Assembly: GCA_001701295.1 (NCBI GenBank)
Contig: DAAV01000092.1
Location: 1,383-9,152 of the forward strand
Direction: 5' to 3'
Length of the DNA: 7,770 nt
DNA from: Bacteroidales bacterium H10
GTDB taxonomy: Bacteria > Bacteroidota > Bacteroidia > Bacteroidales > Muribaculaceae
Shown piece by piece: positions 6,023-7,770 of the stretch. Within the stretch, counting starts at the first letter, position 1; each line of letters begins with the position of its first letter. A model generated the notes under the pieces. It did no database searches. It was not told the origin of the DNA and saw only the letters and a program-made list of their open reading frames with translations. The translations under genes and the position numbers were made by a program.

Positions 6023-6054
6023 CAAAATTACTAAAAAATGTGTTGCTCCGCAAC
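6023..6054 (-). promoter_or_regulatory. Promoter of the DUF4924-rfbD-prfC operon
   Basis: On the minus strand a -33 box GTTG (6051-6054, three of four bases) is followed by 20 nt and a perfect -7 box TAATTTTG (6023-6030). The start codon is at 6004, giving a leader of about 13 nt. An inverted repeat TGTTGC-TCC-GCAACA (6041-6055) covers the -33 box and could be an operator. Confidence 0.7.
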
Positions 6055-6114
6055 ATAGACATAACATTTAGACGCGCATGGAAGTTAATAAATATTGAAT
6101 AAAGTTGTTGACTT

Positions 6115-6978
6115 ATGGTGAAAATCGAGTATATATGGCATGACTGCTTTTTTGTAGAGACTCCCGCTGCAGGAATCGTTTTTGACTTCTGGCTCGACAG
6201 AGATGGAGAGAATCGTGATTTCCCCGATTTTCTTGCAGACTTTGATCCGGGAAAGGCTTTGTATGTATTTATAAGTCATGGTCATAAGGACCATTATAAT
6301 CCGGCGGTCTTTTCGTGGGCTTCAAGATTCCCCAATATACGCTATATGGTGAGTCGCGACGTGATGAGACGGATACGGCATATTGTGAGTGAATCGTCGG
6401 TTTATTCCGGACCGAAAGTCGATCCGTCTTGTGTCACTGCTCTCGGTCCCGGCGACCGGTTTGGCGACGGCAATCTGACCGTGGCCGCATTCCCGTCGAC
6501 GGATATCGGAAATTCATATGTCATCGAACTGTCGGGTAAACGCTTTTTTCATGCCGGAGATCTGAATGCCTGGATATGGAAAGAGGAATCCACACAGAGT
6601 GAAGTGAAGAAGGCTATAGGTGATTATAATGCCTGCCTGCGTGATATCAGGGCATATCTTGACCGTGCTACGGAGGGAGAGGGTTCTGTCTCGGGATGCT
6701 TGACTGATATTATCGATTATTGTTTCTTTCCTGTGGATTCACGTATAGGAAGTGAATATTTTACCGGAGCTTACATATTTGTCAGAAAATTCGATGTCCG
6801 CAGATTTTTTCCTATGCACTTTGCTTTGGGCACTCCCGATGAGCGCGAACGTTACAGGACGGATGCCTTACGGTTCGGATTATATGCCAATCCCGAACGT
6901 GGAGAATATATCCCTCTGGCGCTTTACGGTGCTGTCTATATGGATGCTTCATCAGGTTGCGGCTCTGCGAAATGTTAA
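6115..6978 (+). CDS. Metallo-beta-lactamase-fold hydrolase
   Basis: The 287-residue cytosolic protein has the metal-binding motif HGHKDH (His55, His57, Asp59, His60), then FPSTDIGNSY (126-135), HAGDLNAW (His146, Asp149), FPVDSRIG (205-212) and PMHF with His235. This set matches a bacterial MBL-fold subfamily related to UlaG-like and Lactamase_B_3 proteins and should hold a two-metal hydrolytic centre. The substrate is unknown. Residues about 159-197 form a variable stretch between the metal motifs. The gene diverges from the DUF4924 operon and appears monocistronic. A weak promoter-like TAAAGTTG (6100-6107) lies 7 nt before the ATG, with no good -33 box. I saw no clear terminator after the stop. 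Confidence 0.85.
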   Translation: MVKIEYIWHDCFFVETPAAGIVFDFWLDRDGENRDFPDFLADFDPGKALYVFISHGHKDHYNPAVFSWASRFPNIRYMVSRDVMRRIRHIVSESSVYSGPKVDPSCVTALGPGDRFGDGNLTVAAFPSTDIGNSYVIELSGKRFFHAGDLNAWIWKEESTQSEVKKAIGDYNACLRDIRAYLDRATEGEGSVSGCLTDIIDYCFFPVDSRIGSEYFTGAYIFVRKFDVRRFFPMHFALGTPDERERYRTDALRFGLYANPERGEYIPLALYGAVYMDASSGCGSAKC

Positions 6979-7078
6979 ATTGATTTTCGGCGTCTCCGAC
7001 AGATTCAGCGGTCTCGTAGATGGTGTTGTGAAAAAAAGTTAAATATAACAAATTTCGTGGATTTATATCTCTGGTTTT

Positions 7079-7091
7079 TGTTATAGTAACA
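7079..7091. promoter_or_regulatory. Short inverted repeat in the sigma-factor leader
   Basis: TGTTA and TAACA flank a 3-nt TAG centre, about 100 bp upstream of the ECF sigma gene. It could be an operator. The rest of the 214-bp gap (6979-7192) shows no ORF, strong hairpin or consensus promoter that I can defend. Confidence 0.25.
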
Positions 7092-7192
7092 TAGAAAGAT
7101 CTGATTGAGGTCTGGACCATAGGAAGAACACTTTTTCCTGCCTACAGATTTTCAAGGATCGAAAGAATATAAACTTCTTAAGATTCCACACA

Positions 7193-7699
7193 ATGGCTGA
7201 AAAACAACAATTCAAAGACAGACTTTTGAGCCTTCAGGGCAATCTGTTTAATTTCGCATGCCAGCTGACCGCCAACCGGGAAGCTGCTCAGGATCTTGTG
7301 CAGGACACGACTCTGAAAGTCCTGGACAATGAAGAGAAGTATGTCGACAACGTCAATTTCAAAGGGTGGGTGTTTACCATCATGCGTAACATCTTCATCA
7401 ACAATTATCGGCGTCAGGTGCGTTCGGCTACAGTCATAGACACGACTGAAGATCTTTATCATCTCAATCTTTCGCAGGAATCCGGACTTTCCACACCGGA
7501 AGGCTCATATGCCGCCAAGGAGATCTCGGTGGCCATAAATGCTTTTTCCAAAGAGTATAAGGTGCCTTTCACCATGTATATTGCCGGATATAAATACAGC
7601 GAGATTGCCGATAAAATGGGCCTTCCGCTCGGAACGGTGAAAAGCCGTATCTTCTTTGCCCGTAAACGCCTGCAGGGGCTTCTGAAAGATTACCGATGA
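7193..7699 (+). CDS. ECF-family RNA polymerase sigma factor
   Basis: The 168-residue protein has the two-domain layout and length of extracytoplasmic-function sigma factors. Region 2 covers about residues 11-75, including REAAQDLVQDTTLKVL and GWVFTIMRNIFINNYRR, which bind core polymerase and the -10 element. Region 4 covers about 113-165, with the helix-turn-helix YSEIADKMGLPLGTVKSRIFFARKRL that reads the -35 element. No extra domain or signal peptide is present. Its leader is long (214 bp), which leaves room for regulation. No anti-sigma gene is visible in the window, but the downstream gene lies mostly outside. The stop TGA overlaps an ATG (ATGA), so the next frame may be translationally coupled. 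Target genes cannot be inferred. Confidence 0.95.
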   Translation: MAEKQQFKDRLLSLQGNLFNFACQLTANREAAQDLVQDTTLKVLDNEEKYVDNVNFKGWVFTIMRNIFINNYRRQVRSATVIDTTEDLYHLNLSQESGLSTPEGSYAAKEISVAINAFSKEYKVPFTMYIAGYKYSEIADKMGLPLGTVKSRIFFARKRLQGLLKDYR

Positions 7700-7767
7700 C
7701 AATTGCCGCCGTGATAGCGGCGACTATGGCCTGGCATATTGATGCGCGGCCTCTTTTCAGCCATTAA
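7696..7767 (+). CDS. Possible 23-residue ORF coupled to the sigma gene
   Basis: ATG at 7696-7698 overlaps the sigma stop in an ATGA junction, and the frame runs to TAA at 7765-7767. The peptide MTIAAVIAATMAWHIDARPLFSH has a hydrophobic half and a short polar tail. A small GC-rich hairpin (CGCCG/CGGCG) lies within it. It could be a coupling or leader peptide, or chance. AAGGA at 7766-7770 may be the ribosome binding site of a gene starting beyond the window. Confidence 0.3.
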   Translation: MTIAAVIAATMAWHIDARPLFSH

Positions 7768-7770
7768 GGA

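Noticed and set aside
6005..6067. 21-codon N-terminal extension of the DUF4924-like gene
   Set aside because: It lies on the promoter boxes and inverted repeat, and MITASAKKREN matches the expected family start.

Overview
The window looks like a chromosomal segment of a Bacteroidales bacterium, most likely of the Muribaculaceae or a relative. This is inferred from the gene set (a DUF4924-type protein next to rfbD and prfC), from promoters of the Bacteroidetes type (TTTG, about 20 nt, TAnnTTTG), from the near absence of Shine-Dalgarno sites, and from moderate GC content. I see no insertion sequence, phage gene, CRISPR array, tRNA or rRNA.

Left part (1-1563): the 3' end of an unidentified gene is followed by a strong terminator. 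Next comes a small exported cysteine-rich protein with a hexapeptide repeat, with its own terminator. A convergent NfsA/FRP-like nitroreductase lies on the minus strand. The gap between these two convergent genes holds three hairpins.

Middle (1564-1948): this 385-bp non-coding gap is the most interesting stretch. On the minus strand a near-perfect Bacteroidetes promoter (1839-1870) precedes about 235 nt of strongly structured RNA. Its 5' and 3' parts pair through nested helices, it has a GAAA tetraloop hairpin, and it ends in a 9+5 bp terminator hairpin. I call it a candidate small RNA. The alternative is a structured leader of the nitroreductase, which starts 38 bp after the terminator. A divergent promoter drives a membrane acyltransferase (1949-2968), with its -7 box only 4 nt from the start codon, so that mRNA may be leaderless. 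The acyltransferase gene carries two overlapping perfect inverted repeats.

Right-centre (2987-6004): a minus-strand operon reads DUF4924-like protein, rfbD (dTDP-rhamnose synthesis), prfC (release factor RF3, TTG start). The gaps are 4 and 20 nt, and one recognisable promoter lies upstream of the first gene. The operon ends 18 bp from the convergent acyltransferase.

Right end (6115-7770): a metallo-beta-lactamase-fold hydrolase is followed by a 214-bp leader and an ECF sigma factor. The sigma gene's stop overlaps the start of a 23-codon ORF. The next gene probably begins just outside the window.

Functionally most of this is housekeeping (translation termination, surface-sugar synthesis and O-acylation, redox chemistry, regulation). 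The candidate RNA, the palindromes and the cysteine-rich protein are the features ordinary annotation does not explain.
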